Shown: positions 23,618 to 35,800 of the stretch, piece after piece | Layout of the letters: every line of letters begins with the position of its first letter | How positions within the stretch are numbered: position 1 is the first letter of the stretch | From: Cercis canadensis | Lineage: Eukaryota; Streptophyta; Magnoliopsida; Fabales; Fabaceae | Reading direction: 5' to 3' | Assembly: GCA_003255065.1 (NCBI GenBank) | Contig: QAOA01003675.1 | Span: forward strand, 62,001-126,000 | Length of the DNA: 64,000 bases | Notes under the pieces: generated by a model | The model's input: only the letters and a program-made list of their open reading frames with translations | Database searches by the model: none | Told to the model about the DNA's origin: nothing | Made by a program: the position numbers and the translations under genes

Positions 23618-26600
23618 ATGGAGATACCTGAGGATCATCGTTAGATGTACAATAGGAAAAATCCTCAAAGGAATAGGTTATCAGATAAATTCATATGAGG
23701 TGTTCAGAAATTTATTTCAACTACAAAAGAACTGGAGGTGTTTAAACGGGAATGAACATTTAGGTGTCTATGCTTAAAATGTAAGTGCTTGAAATTTCAT
23801 GAGCCAGATGAAGTTGCTAAACATTTATGTAGTAAAGGTTTTCAGCCACATTATTATTATTGGCATAATCATGGGGAGACTGAACCAGTAATTCTTAGAA
23901 AAGGATACAAAGCTAATTTAGTTTCAGATTATTTGAATCTATATGAGTAAATGGTTATTGATACTGGGGGCTCTAGTTTCTATTTTGACCTTGAACCAGA
24001 GGAACCTAATTCTGAATCCGCGAAGTTTTTATGAGATGCTATGTGCTGCACAGTCTCCTTTGTGGAATGGATGTGAGAGTCATCCGTATTATCAATTGCA
24101 GTTAGACCATTGAGCATTAAGTCTGATTACAATATGTCTCATGAATGTACTGATGAGATAATCACATTGATAAAGGAGGTATTGCCTATGGGTCATCGAA
24201 TATTTGATAATTTTTATCAGGCTAAGAAATTAGTGTTTCAACTTGGGTGTGGTTATAAGAAAATATACTGTTGTTTATCTAGATATATGTTATATTATGG
24301 TGACGGCGAAACAAATAGAGAATGTAAATTTTGTGATAAAACCCGTTTTAAGGATAGAGGAAGTAGAAATAGCCGAAAAAAAGAGATTCTGAAAAAATAA
24401 ATGTGGTATTTACCGATAATTCCCCGATTACAAAGATTGTTTGTCTATAACGTAACTGCAAAATATATGAGATAGTATCATAAAAATCGACGTGAGGAAG
24501 GAGTATTGTCACACCCTTCAAATGGGGAAGCCTGGAAGCATTTCAATATAACTCACCCGGAATTTGCATCAGAACCAAGAAATGTGAGATTAAGTCTGTG
24601 TTTCGATAGTTTCAGTCATTTCAATATGAACTCTAGTATATACTCTTGTTGGTCTGTAATCTTGATTCCGTACAATCTTCCTCCTGGAATGTGTATGAAG
24701 AGAGAATATATGTTTCTAACAATAATAATTCTTGGCCCACATAATCCAAAAAATAAGATAGATGTGTACCTACAGCCTTTGATTGATGATCTAAAACTGT
24801 TATGGGATGATGGTGTGAAAACATATGACATTTCTAAGAAACAAAATTTTTGCTTGAAGGCTGCTTTGATGTGGACAATCAATGACTTCCCTGTTTATGG
24901 CATGTTGTCAGGTTGGCAAACAGCAGGTCGTTTAGGTTGTCTAATTTGTATGCAAGGTTCGAAAGTATTTTATGCTAAAAATGCTCGAAAAGTTTGTTAC
25001 TTTGATTATCATCGGCAGTTCTTACTCATGGATCATTCCTTTCATAAGAATAAGAAGAATTTTTTGAAAGGTTTCATTGAATTGGGATTTACCGTATTAG
25101 TGTCTTGTTAAACCCGCACAATGTGAATGTCATGCATACAGAAAGTAATGTCTTCAAAAATATTTACAACACAGTCATGAATGTTAAAGGTAAAACTACG
25201 GATAATGTAAAAGCAAGAATGGATCTCAATTTGTATTATAGACGAAAGGCCTTAGAGTTGGAAGACAGAGACAATGAAAAATTTATTAAACTAAAAACAC
25301 AATACACTTTAAATATGGATTAGAAAATAGCAATATGTGAGTGAGTAAAGGATTTGAGGCTTTCAGATGGATATGCATCCAATTTGGGGAGATGTGTTAA
25401 TATGAGAAGTTGCACTTTGCAGCATATGAAGAGTCATTATTGTCATATTTTTATGGAGAGATTGTTTCCAATTGCATTTAGTTGTTTGCCTACTCCTATA
25501 TGAGAATCTTTAACTGAATTAAGTTATTTCTTTCGAGACTTATGTTGTCCGACACTAGAAGAAAGTAGACTTGACATGATAGATAAGAATATTCCCATTA
25601 TCTTGTATAAATTGGAGAAGATATTCTCTCCTGCCTTCTTTGATGTCATGAAACACTTATTAATATATTTAGTGTATGAAGCACGAGTTAGTGGACCTGT
25701 ACAATATCAATTGATGTATCCATTTGAGAGGTCTAAATCTATCATTTCAAAATTAATTATATTTGAGTGTCTTGTCATTTGTATTTAACTTAGCAATATT
25801 TCAATTTTTTATAGGTTTTTACATCATCTTAAGAAAAAAATGAAAAATAAAGCTTATGTGAAAGGTTTTATTTGCGAAGCTTACATACTTGAGGAGGTTT
25901 CTATATTTTGTTCATATTATTTTGAGTCTCATGTCAATTCTAAAAATAGAATAGTGCTTCGAAATAATGATGGTGGAGAGTCATATGTGCATCCTCCACT
26001 ATCTATCTTTAACTATCCTGGCTGATGTGAAGGAGCGAGTACAACTCGTTATCTAAGTGAGAATGAAGTAGCTGCAATATCTCTATATGTTCTTTCAAAT
26101 TGTCCCGAAGTTCAACTATTCCTAAAGTAAGTAATGTTTTTCATATGATATTCAAGATTTTGCAAGTTTCTATACTTTATAACTAAATAACATATAATAA
26201 TGATTGTAGTATTTATGTTGAGTCATTGACATCAACTATCACTAATCTTAGTTTCATTGAAATTGATAAACAAATAGAATCAAATTTTGTGCTTTGGTTC
26301 AAAAACTATGTAAGTGCTTCCCACAATTACATAATGAAGTTATTATTATTATCTAGGCTTAATTACAATTTTGGTCTCCCTATTTTAACCACTTGAACGT
26401 TTTGGTCCCCCTTCTTTAAAAATGAACTATTGAGTCCCTCTATATTTATAAAATGTACAAGTTTAGTCCATTTATCTTTAAGTCAAAATTCTTAAGTTAA
26501 TTTAAGATGTAAAATTCTCTGATTCATAATCTCACCATTCAGATTGAAAGGCTACATCTTGTGAACCTTCTCACTAAATTTAGTTCGATCTAACGGTGAA

Positions 26601-27682
26601 ACTCAGCCCAAAATACCAAAATAATAAGTTTTCCTCTAACAAAAAATTTAGACTTATTCACCATTAGATCGAGCTGAAATTTAATGAAAATATTCACAAG
26701 ACGTAGCTTTTCAATTTGAACGGTGGGATTATGAATCAAAAAACTTTACACCTTGAAATAAACCTAAGAATTTTGACTTAAAGATAAATGGACTAAACTT
26801 GTACATTTTATGAATATAGAGGGACTCAATAGTTCATTTTTAAAAAAGGAGGACCAAACAATTAAGTGGTTAAAATATGAGGACTATGTTTTCAATTAAG
26901 CCTATTATCTATTATAACTGGTTTGTTGATATAACACAGTCTTCATCAATGGTTAATAAGTGCACAATTCAGATAATAACATCGCAGATCAATTTCTATA
27001 CAATTTAGCTTGGGAGCCTTTAAGACGAGTGTAGATATTTCCAATTTATTTTGTCAACGGTTATTATTTTCATACATCTATTTGGGCACAGAATAGAAAG
27101 TCGAATAATTCTGGAGTAGGTCTTTATGGAACAAATATTTTATATCATGAAATTGTGGAAGAGATGATTGAGATAGAATATCTTGGAATTCCTATTAAGC
27201 GACTGACACTTTTAAATTGTAAATGGATTGATCATTCGCCCATGGGTACAATAATTTGTCCTAAGTATGAGATTATTGAGGTTAAATCTAATAGGAGATA
27301 CAATGGTAATGATACATTTATATTTGCTTAACAAGCAGAGCAAGTATATTTTACACATTCTCTATACCCAAATCCTAACAAGAGAGATTAGTTTGTGGTG
27401 ATTAAGACAAAATCAAGGCGCACAATTGAATTATGGGATGCTTCATTTTAAGATGATAGAATTTTTCAATTCATTGAAGTCTCTTCTCATGACCAAATTA
27501 CAGATAATTTAAGATATGTTAATGATATAGGCAAAGATTTAAGGGACATTACAATTAATGCACATGTTGACGCTGATGAGGAAGTAGAAGAGCATGATAA
27601 AGAAGACGAAAAATCATATGATAGTGAGGACCTTGAAACTGAGGAAGAAGTCCCTAATGATTACTTAGTTGAAAGTGATTAA
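23618..27682 (+). pseudogene. CACTA TNP2-like transposase (decayed)
   Basis: Transposase gene of the 16 kb element. In order: an N-terminal transposase-associated zinc-finger-like region (about 23618-23950), the TNP2 catalytic region (about 24110-25090, including PPGMCMKREYMFLTIIILGP and the DGVKTYDIS block), a DUF4218 region (25105-26310) and a DUF4216 region (about 27000-27480) with an acidic tail to 27682. At least one spliced intron is clear (about 25731-25815, AG|G acceptor), and another after 26310 now contains a 551 bp MITE. Stops occur in the N-terminal, TNP2, DUF4218 and DUF4216 parts, so no intact protein is made. Confidence 0.85.
26354..26904. mobile_element. Palindromic MITE, 551 bp, TSD TTATC
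   Basis: The element starts TAGGCTTAATT at 26354 and ends AATTAAGCCTA at 26904, with TTATC on both sides (26349-26353 and 26905-26909). The two halves are inverted copies for almost the full length, including the GGACTAAACTTGTACATTTTAT block and its partner. No coding capacity. It sits in an intron of the TNP2-like gene, so it is younger than the host element. Confidence 0.88.
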
Positions 27683-27786
27683 TTGTTAAGGTTAATTTAT
27701 AATTGAGTTATGTCTTTATATTATTTTGTGAATGTATTTCTTATTTAATGTCTCACTTCTAATTTGAGATTTTTTTTTATTCACAG

Positions 27787-29450
27787 ATGTCAGGGACAGG
27801 CACACGTGCTCGTGGTTTAGGCTCTTGAGGTAGAGGGAGAGTTTCTGCTCCATTACAGACTTATTCTGCACCCTCTGATGTGGAAATTGATCATATACCA
27901 TCTCCTGCTCCTACTCCTATTTAATCCACCCCTACATCCATTACATGCACCATCGACTCAAGGTTCTTCTGCTGCTGCGTCAACTGGGGCGACGTGTAGA
28001 TCGACTGATAGTAGAATGTTGGTTCGATCAAATGGGATGGAGTATGATGTCTATAGTTTTTATGTTTTATTGTTGTAAATTTTAGTACTATTTTCATACA
28101 TGTTATATATATAATAAATATTCTAATTTTTGTTGTATAGGTTTATACTGTCCACTGTCACGGTTGGTGTCATTTCTTCCGTCATGAAGGTCAAATATAA
28201 ACAACTATGGACGGGCTGGAAGGACATTCCCCAAGAAGTGAGAGATTTGTGGTGGGTCGAATTTCAAGTAAAAAATAATTAAATTATATTATTTACTTTA
28301 CACATTATGTTTGTCAATTGTGTTCAACTAGTAGTCTCACTAATTTCTCATTTTTATTGGTACAAAAATATTGTAGGTGGGATTCACAACATGATGTTGC
28401 TATTAGGCAGATTTGGGGCACTAAGTGTGCTGACACAGTCTGAGCAAACTTAGCCTCTATTCGTACTCGCAAGTCGAAGGGAAAGTAATTGTCCAAGGAA
28501 GTCCTTGACGCACTATGAGTTAAGTGGAGGACTGACCCTGAGTTTAAGAATAAGTCAAAGTGAAACAAGAAGAATCAATCAACTAGTGAGGGAGGATGTC
28601 GGTACCGGGGTGGCTCCATTTCTGTGTCAAAGCATAAAAGACGATATATAAATTTTATTTACTGATAACAAATTTTTTATAAGTATGTCTTAATTTATCA
28701 TTGATAACTAACATAAATTTATTATCTATTTCAGACACGAGAGCTAGGGAGAGAGACTACTATCCCAAAGGTTTTTCATAAGTTGAACCATAATGATGAG
28801 ACGAACCAGTGGTTAACACCCAGAGCAGCAATGACTTATGTGAGTATTTCTAATTATAACATACTTCTAGCAAAATTACTGTATTCTCACTAATTACTTT
28901 TACTTTGTGTTCTTTTGAAAATTATATGCAGAGTTCTTTTGAGAAGTTAAAGAAGGATGTTGCAATCTCAGGATCATATGTTGATGACTCTACCCTCTTT
29001 TTCCAAGCGACTGAGGGAAAAAATAAGAGAGGTAGAGTTTATGAATTTGGATCCGAAGTAACATTCTATTCTTCATCTAGGTCCAGGTCTCAGTCTGCCA
29101 CCACTGCGCCCAACACTGATGACCTTACTCAGATGCAGCAGCATATTGCAATTCTTGAAATTCAATTGGAGGAACAACAACGTACTCATGGTGACCAAGT
29201 TGCACAACTTGAGATGGAGTTGAACACTCAACGGTCCGAGCTGCAGTCCCAAAGACAATCCTATCTACAAGTCTCCCAACTTGAGAGTGAATTGGCTACA
29301 CTGAAAGAATATTTTGAGCAATTCACTAGAGGTATGCATTATCGACCTAACAACTTAGAGGCTACACCTACTACGTCGTTATGACCTCCAACTATTAATG
29401 AAGATGACGAGGATGATGAGAACTTAGGAGATGATTCTTCAGATTTTTAG
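27787..29450 (+). pseudogene. CACTA TNPA-like (Ptta/En-Spm ORF1) gene, decayed
   Basis: Second gene of the 16 kb element, just downstream of the TNP2-like gene. The start is ATG 27787 (MSGTGTRARG). Exon blocks follow at about 28140-28270 (WKDIPQEVRDLWW), 28375-28640, 28735-28840 and 28930-29450, separated by GT-AG introns. The 28930-29384 block is open and encodes a Q/E-rich coiled coil after a DSTLFFQATEGKNKRGRVYEFGSE-type motif, typical of plant Ptta/En-Spm transposase proteins. Stops in the first two blocks show decay. TNPA-type proteins bind subterminal repeats in En/Spm; that this one bound TTCCAACGG motifs is inference. Confidence 0.78.
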
Positions 29451-30108
29451 GAGTTAATTTGTATCTCTTACTTTGTTTTTATATTTCCTTACATATATTA
29501 GATATTGCATATTTTTTCGTATTTGATCTATATATATTTAAGATGCTTGATTATTTTGCATAATTTTGAGTATATTGTTTTGATTTGCTGGAATTGGCCT
29601 AAAAAATAAATAGAATGGGCAGGGAGGTGTATTTAAAAAATTTCAACGGTATTTTCTGTTAGAATTACCGTGGGAATAATTAAAAAAAATTAATTAAATA
29701 AAATAAAAATTCCAACGGAAAATACCGTTAGAATTTTAAAAAAAAATTATAAAATAAAAAATTAATTAATTAATTAAAACAAAATTCCAACGGTAATTTC
29801 CGTTGGAATTTTTTCGAAAAAATTTCAACGGAAATTACCGTTGGAATGTCCGTTGAAATTTTTATTAAAATTTTTTTTTTAAAATNTATAAATAAAAATT
29901 CCAACAAAAATAACCTTTGGAAGTTTTTCCAACGGTAATGTCTGTTGGAATTACCGTTGAACTTTTCGTGAGATTTTTTTTCCCTAATATGAATTCCAAC
30001 AATAAAATACCGTTGGAATTTTTTCACCGTTAAAATTTCAAATTCCAACGGTTTTTTTTTTTAACGACCAAAATTTCGTTGGAATACTGCAAAATTCTTG
30101 TAGTGTGA

Positions 30109-31900
30109 ATGTGATGCTTCAGGTATTAGAATATGGGCTGTTATGATGCAAGATTTCAAGTCTATTGCATATTTCAGTGAGAAGCTTAATGAGGCAGCAT
30201 TAAATTATCCCACTTATGACAAAGAGCTTTGTGCTTTAATGAGGACTTTCCAAACGTGACAGTACTATCTATGACCTCGGGAATTCATCATTCATTCGGA
30301 TCATGAGAGCTTGAAGTATCTGAAATCTTAAGGTAAGTTAAATAAGAGACATGCCAAATGGTTAGAGTTCATTGAGACGTTCCCTTATGTTATTAAATAT
30401 AAAGCTAGGAAGGCGAATGTCGTTGCTGATGTTTTGTCTAAAATGTATACTTTAATTACTTCTTTGCATGCTAAGCTATTAGGTTTTGAGCTTATCAAAG
30501 ACTTGTATGAATCTAATTCTGATTTTGGTCAGCTATGGATTGCTTGTGCTAAGTATGCTAGTGGTGATTATTATAGACATAATGGGTACTTATTTAAGAA
30601 AGATAAATTATGTGTGCATGCATGTTTTATACGTGATTTACTTGTTAGAAAGACACATGATGGTGGCCTAATGGGGCACTTTGGTGTTAAAAAGACTTTG
30701 GATATTTTGCATAAACATTTTTATTGGTCTCACATAAAACATGATGTACTTTCTATTTGTGAAATGTGTATTACTTGTAAACAGGCCAAGTACAAAATTA
30801 TGTCATATAGACTTTATACATCATTGCCTATACCTAGTAAGCCTTGGATTGATATTTCTATGGATTTTGTGCTAAGGCTGCCAATGTGACCATGTGGGAA
30901 AGATAGTATCTTTGTGGTTGTTGATAGGTTTAGTAAGATGATTCACTTTATTGCTTGTGCTAAACTAATTATGCAACACACATTGCTGACTTGTTCTTTA
31001 AAGAAATAGTGCGCTTATATGATTTACCTAGGACAATAGTGAGTGATAGAGATGCGAAGTTCCTAAGTCACTTTTGATGAACCCTATGGGGTCGGTTGGG
31101 GATTAAACTTCTATTTTCTACAGTTGCACATTCTTATACGAATGGGCAAACTGAGGTTGTTAATAAAACACTTGCTACTATATTGCATGCTATTATGCAA
31201 AAGAATCTTAAGCATTGGGAACAATCTTTACCGCATGTTGAGTTTACTTATAATCGCACTGTACATTCTACTACTTCTTATTCCCCTTTTGAGATTATTT
31301 ATGGATTTAATCATTTAATTCCCTTGGATATTTTACTTTTGCCTACTAATGAGTTTGCTAATCTTGATGGTAAGCAAAAAACAGATTTTGTTAGAGACTT
31401 GCATTCCAAGGTTCGGACTAATATTGAGAAGAAGAATTAGCAGTATGCTAGGCAAGCTAACAAGGGCCAAACTAGGGTTATATTCGAACCATGTAATTGG
31501 GTTTGGGTACACCTTAGGAAGGGACGATTTCCTACCTAACGAAAATCAAAGTTGCACCCTCGAAGAGATGGGTCGTTTAAGGTCCTTGAGTGGATTAATG
31601 ACAATACTTACAAAATTAATCTTCGTGGTGAGTATGACGATGTTAGTGTTATTTTTAATGTTGCTGACTTAACCTTGTTTGATGTAAGTGACGATTCAGA
31701 TTCGATGACGAATCCTTCCGATGAAGGAGGGAATGATGCGAATCAGCTTGCTACTCGCGCCTAACCCTAGGAGTGTTCATGATTCCTTGCTTAGAGTTGG
31801 AGGCCCGATGACTAGAAGCAGAGCTAAGCAAGTGAGAGAGGCGCTGTTGAGTCTAGTCCAAGAGGTGTAAACTAAGAAAATAGCAATTGGGCTAAGTTCA
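30109..31900 (+). pseudogene. pol: gypsy RNase H, integrase and LTR-encoded tail, 3' part of pol
   Basis: RNase H resumes at 30109, directly after the CACTA duplication and in register with the part before 14014. It is followed by the integrase HHCC zinc-finger region (about 30650-30800), a catalytic core broken by stops (about 30890-31130) and the C-terminal region to about 31730. The frame then runs into the 3' LTR and stops near 31764 after a one-base insertion relative to the 5' LTR. In the 5' LTR the same frame stays open to 9777 and ends in a basic GGPMTRSRAKR-type tail. Integrase is non-functional. Confidence 0.85.
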
Positions 31901-32395
31901 GAGTTGAGATGGATCACTTATCTGTCTCTTGTAGAATGTGCACATAGGACACCTTGGAGCCCAAGTTTGGAGCATGCCGAAAATTATGTTTAATTTAATT
32001 AGTTTTATTTTTAGGCCTTTATGTTTATGGGCCAAAACGTTTAATCAGTTTTAAATTCATTTTTAATATTTTGGGCCTTTATGTCTATGGGCCAAAATGG
32101 GTATTAAGATTTTATTAACATTCTTAGAGGATCCATCATAGCTTGTAACCTCCTAGCCGAATTGCCTATATAAGAAATTCGTGTATGCCTTTGCAAAATA
32201 GTTTTGAGATTAATATTATTTAGTTTTTGAATTATTGAGTTTCTCTAGACTGTTGTTCTTGGGCAAAGAACTGAACCTGAACTTACCAAGGATCCTTTCT
32301 TGTTAAGGGTTCACCCTATTGAGATAACCAAGGTCATACCACAATTTGGTATCCAGGCACTCCGTTCTGATCCTTCGGGTGACGAGAACGCATCA
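31734..32395 (+). repeat. 3' LTR of gypsy chromovirus
   Basis: A 662-base partner of 9600-10273, starting TGATGCG after a purine tract (GAAGGAGGGAA) and ending GCATCA. The following five bases, AAGTT, pair with AAGTC at the other end as an imperfect target duplication. Confidence 0.85.
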
Positions 32396-33312
32396 AAGTT
32401 TGTGAGAAATTTTGCATTTCATCTTCCTCGTGTTGCCATAGCCTCCATTTTTAGAAATCCTTCAACCTCTCTTCCCTATGTTCTCTCTCTCTCTTCTCGG
32501 ATGATTCTTTACCATTTCCTCTCCATCTACTTGGGCTTTGTGGTGTAGGACATTCTCTTCCACCCTATCAGTTTAGTTTTCGAACTTTTAGCTCATTGAG
32601 GTAGGTTCCACTATCTCTCTCTTGTCTCTACTTTTTTATGTGTTTTCTATAAGAAATTGTCTGTCAATTTGCATGTGTATTATCTGTTTTAGCTTTTTAA
32701 AATATTTATTGGTTATTTAGATAATATAGGAGTTATTTTGGATATAGCTGAATAATGTAGGTTTATGGGTGAATTTAGGTAGTGAAACGGATAAAGAATT
32801 TGATATCATTTGTTAAGATTAGGTTAAGGTTTTTGTTATATTATTGATGTGGAATAATTCTAGAATTTTTTAAAATTTTTTTTTGAATGGAGTAAAATTA
32901 GTTTTGTAATTTTTATTATTACTGTATAATTTTTACTTGTACAGCTAGCTAATTTTTAGTTATAGAATGAATTATTATTTTGTGACTGGGTTCCAATGTA
33001 ATTATATGAAAATTTTAATTCTTGAATTGTTTAAGTTTTAATGGAGACTCTACCTAATTTTTTGTTTATGGTTTAGGGCTAGAAGTTTAGGGGTTAAGGT
33101 TAAGGTTTAGGGGTTTGAGGTTTTAGAGTTAGGATTTAGGGTTTATAGTTTAAGGTTTAGGGGTTAGGATTAGGATTTAAAGTTTAATATTAGGGTTTAG
33201 GGATTTAGGTTTAGGGGTTTGGGTTTAAGGTTTTAAGGTTAGGGTTTATGGGTTATCTAATTTATCGTGTTAATTTAATTTATGCTTAATTAATTACCCT
33301 TTTGTATTACAA
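32396..33312. other. CACTA interior with interstitial telomere-like repeats
   Basis: After the gypsy LTR this continues the second-family CACTA element. It has a CT-rich leader-like stretch (32440-32600), then AT-rich intron-like DNA. From about 33070 to 33255 it contains a run of degenerate TTTAGGG-type units (TTTAGGG, TTAGGG, TTTAAGG and similar, all in one orientation), resembling decayed Arabidopsis-type telomere repeats. No gene. Confidence 0.6.
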
Positions 33313-34924
33313 ATGTCAGACCACCCTAGGCGTTCATATCTAGCATTTGGGCCCTCTAGGAGGGACAAAGGGAAGGGTGTTACTCGACTATCTCAGACTG
33401 AGCCAACTTCCTTGCCCTTGTTCATGCCGACCCCGAGGTTGGCATGCATACCGTCGCCCAATGCGACATATAAGTAGTCCAAAGCTGCAACCTCGAGCAG
33501 CACATCATTGGTCATAAGAGAGTCATCTTATGCTAGTCCGACCATCTTGGACTCACCATCGCTCGGCGCCTAAGCGGCTAATGGTCGCTTGTGGATCTTT
33601 CCACATGGGAGGAAGGAGTAAGTTAATCCTAAGACCTGACTTTGTAAATTTTTAGGGTTTATAGTTTATTATTTCCATACTGATAACTGTGTTATTTTTT
33701 TGGGCAGCTTTCTTCCTTCCAAGGAGTCTGTCTATTATCTTTTGACTATTTATAAGTGAAAATATGAGGACTCGTGGCTAGACTTCACCTTTGTTCCAGA
33801 TGAGGTGAATGACTCGTAGTGGGTTGAGTTCTAGGTAAGAATACTTTTTATAATTAATTTTAATTTATTTAAAAGTAGCTTCATTTTAATGTTTACTAAT
33901 AATGATCTTGTGTTTTTTAATCCAGAGGAAATATATATGGGACTTACAATATAAAAGTCAGATTCGTAAGGTCTGGCTTTCAAATTGCAGTGATAACATT
34001 TGCGCTTCTTTTCAAGACATTAGAACCGGGAAGACAAATGGCGAATGGCTGAGCCTTAATGTCTTGGACACCCTAAGATCAAAATGAGTCTCTGCTAGTA
34101 CAAGGCGGTGTCTGAGCAGAACAAGAAGAACCGATTATTGGATCAAGGAGGTTGTTGTGATAGAGGCGGTTCCATTATCGTCTTTGAACATAAACAGAGG
34201 CTAGTAATTTCCTAATTAATAACGTAGTTTAATTTTGTAGTTAATTTAAAATTTTGTTTATGTTTACTAACGGTTACACTTTTTTTGTAGACGAAGGAGT
34301 TGGGGAGAGAGCCCAATGCCCTAGAGGTCTTTCGTCACCTCCAACACAGTTCCAGTAAGGACTAGGTCCATTCATAGGCTCAGTCCACTTATGTAAGTAA
34401 TTTTCAAGTTAATTACTGTTTATATAAGTTCTATAGCTAGAGTTTTAAATTTCAGTACTAACATGCCATTTTTATCTATGCAGATTGAGTTTGAGAGACG
34501 TTGGTCTGAGAGTCAAACCTATTACTTTTCTTCTTCTATAGACGACATCGGGTTATAGCTTAATGTCGTCGGCGACAAGAACAAGAAAGGTCACATTTAT
34601 GACATGAACTCTAAGGCCGGTGTGTCGGACTCAGCCTAACCGCAAGCTACCCAACCCTCCTAGCAGCTGGATCCTTGCCTGTCAGAGATTATGTCGCAGG
34701 TGGCTACCCTGAGGCAGCAAGTCTAGGAGTTGGAGAGTATCAAGATAGTAGTTGATACTTGTCTTGGGCCCTCCGACTCATCCACTAAGGACCTTGTTCA
34801 AATGTTGGCTTAACTCCTACAGTGAGGTCAGGGTACGCTATCTACTGTAGCCCTACCTCCCCCGGCTGACGATGATGATGATGCAGCCGAAGACTTGGAC
34901 ACAAACAATAAAGGGGACTATTAG
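33313..34924 (+). pseudogene. TNPA-like gene of the second CACTA family, decayed
   Basis: The start is ATG 33313 (MSDHPRRSYL). Exon-like blocks at about 33313-33480, 33710-33835, 33925-34200, 34290-34390 and 34485-34924 parallel the blocks of the TNPA-like gene at 27787-29450: a tryptophan-rich DEV..WVEF block, a KELGREP block and an NKKGHIYDM block, then a coiled coil and a D/E-rich tail. Several in-frame stops are present. It is the only coding remnant of this element, which has no TNP2-like gene. Confidence 0.7.
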
Positions 34925-35346
34925 GGCCGTATTTTGTACTTTTTTTTTCATTGTATAACATTTTTTTATATTTAATTGTAATTAAATTTGAATAATATAT
35001 TTTTATTCTATTTCTCTTTGATTTATCCCATTTTTATTTTTGCATATGTTGCATTTAATTAAAATTAATAACTAATTTTTGAGACAAAAAAAAAATATTC
35101 TCATGGAATTTTTCTTGGATTTATGTTCGAGAGAAAGTTCTCATGGACACTAGGCCGTGAGAAAGTGTACAACTTATACGTGAGAACTTCTCACTCATTC
35201 TATTTGTGGATCTGTGAGAAATTTCTCACTGACAAATTTTTCATAGAGTTCATGAGAAATTCCATGACAACATGGTTTCTTAAGAAATTTTGGTCTTTTT
35301 CTCACAAATTTTGCCCATGAAAAAAAAAACTACTTTTCTTGTAGTA

Positions 35347-35800
35347 CAATGTGTTAGGATGACCAAATGTGAAGGCAACACCACTATCAATGAAAGCATC
35401 AATTATGTAGATGTGGTAACCATTTAATTCAAACTTCACTCTAATATAGGAGCCATTCTTCGACCTTTTTACTGATTTTAGAGGCTCATATATTCTTATA
35501 GTATTCTCTTTATCGCATTCATACATAGATATACCCTTGGACTCTCTTATCTCATCATAGCCAAATTTAATTATGTTATTGGTAATCTCACCTCATTGTA
35601 TCCTATTATATGTGAATCTTTTTCCTTTTCGATTTCTCTCAATTTAGCTTTTGATTTATCACCATTAGTTCTCCATCTCTTGAATAATATATGTCTAAAT
35701 TTTCATTTTACCAAGAACTAGAAGGTTTATACTCTATTAGTCATTTATTAGGGACTTGTAGTTCTTTCCATAGTAGTGTTCAAGGTATCAACCTTTCAGC
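35347..35800 (-). pseudogene. Endogenous pararetrovirus, protease segment
   Basis: The minus-strand frame 35302-35526 runs from CACTA sequence into a protease-like block with a DSG active-site triad near 35380-35388. Upstream (35540-35700) the minus strand still reads as lysine- and glutamate-rich coding sequence with breaks. The rest of the same protease is at 9288 and below, on the other side of the 26 kb CACTA element. The upstream edge of the viral fossil is unclear; similarity fades near 35800. Coat and movement regions were not recognised. Confidence 0.65.

Larger units (their letters stand above)
14015..30105 (+). mobile_element. 16.1 kb CACTA element with captured genes, TSD TGA
   Basis: Begins CACTACAAGAAAA at 14015 and ends TTCTTGTAGTG at 30105. 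Flanking triplets TGA (14012-14014 and 30106-30108) are an exact duplication. Both ends carry TTCCAACGG subterminal repeats (14035-14310 and 29640-30080). The element sits inside the RNase H domain of the gypsy element; without it and one TGA, the two halves of that domain lie in the same frame. It carries TNP2-like (23618-27682) and TNPA-like (27787-29450) genes, both with stops, plus captured host exons at 14571-15148 and 16334-18675. It is thus a large formerly autonomous-type element, now decayed. Confidence 0.92.
9600..32395 (+). mobile_element. Ty3-gypsy chromovirus-like LTR retrotransposon (split)
   Basis: This is a complete but dead LTR element: LTR 9600-10273, primer site, gag, protease, RT, then a 16.1 kb CACTA insertion in RNase H, then RNase H, integrase, polypurine tract (GAAGGAGGGA just before 31734) and the second LTR. 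Without the insertion it is about 6.7 kb. LTR divergence and multiple stops show it is older than the CACTA inside it. The polyprotein tail extends into the LTR, a trait described for CRM-type chromoviruses; that clade call is inference. Confidence 0.88.
9289..35346 (+). mobile_element. CACTA element (second family), 26 kb including nested insertions
   Basis: It starts CACTACAAGAAAA at 9289 and ends CTTGTAGTA at 35346, where the expected last base G is A. Flanking triplets are CAG (9286-9288) and CAA (35347-35349), a one-mismatch duplication. Both ends carry the CTCACGGA-type subterminal repeats (9300-9599 and 35095-35340). Removing the gypsy element leaves an element of about 3.3 kb whose only gene is a TNPA-like remnant at 33313-34924, so it was probably non-autonomous. 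It interrupts the minus-strand pararetrovirus protease region. Confidence 0.8.

Noticed and set aside
9600..32395. Claim that this is a centromere
   Set aside because: A CRM-like trait in one dead element next to an expressed-type gene is not evidence of centromere location.
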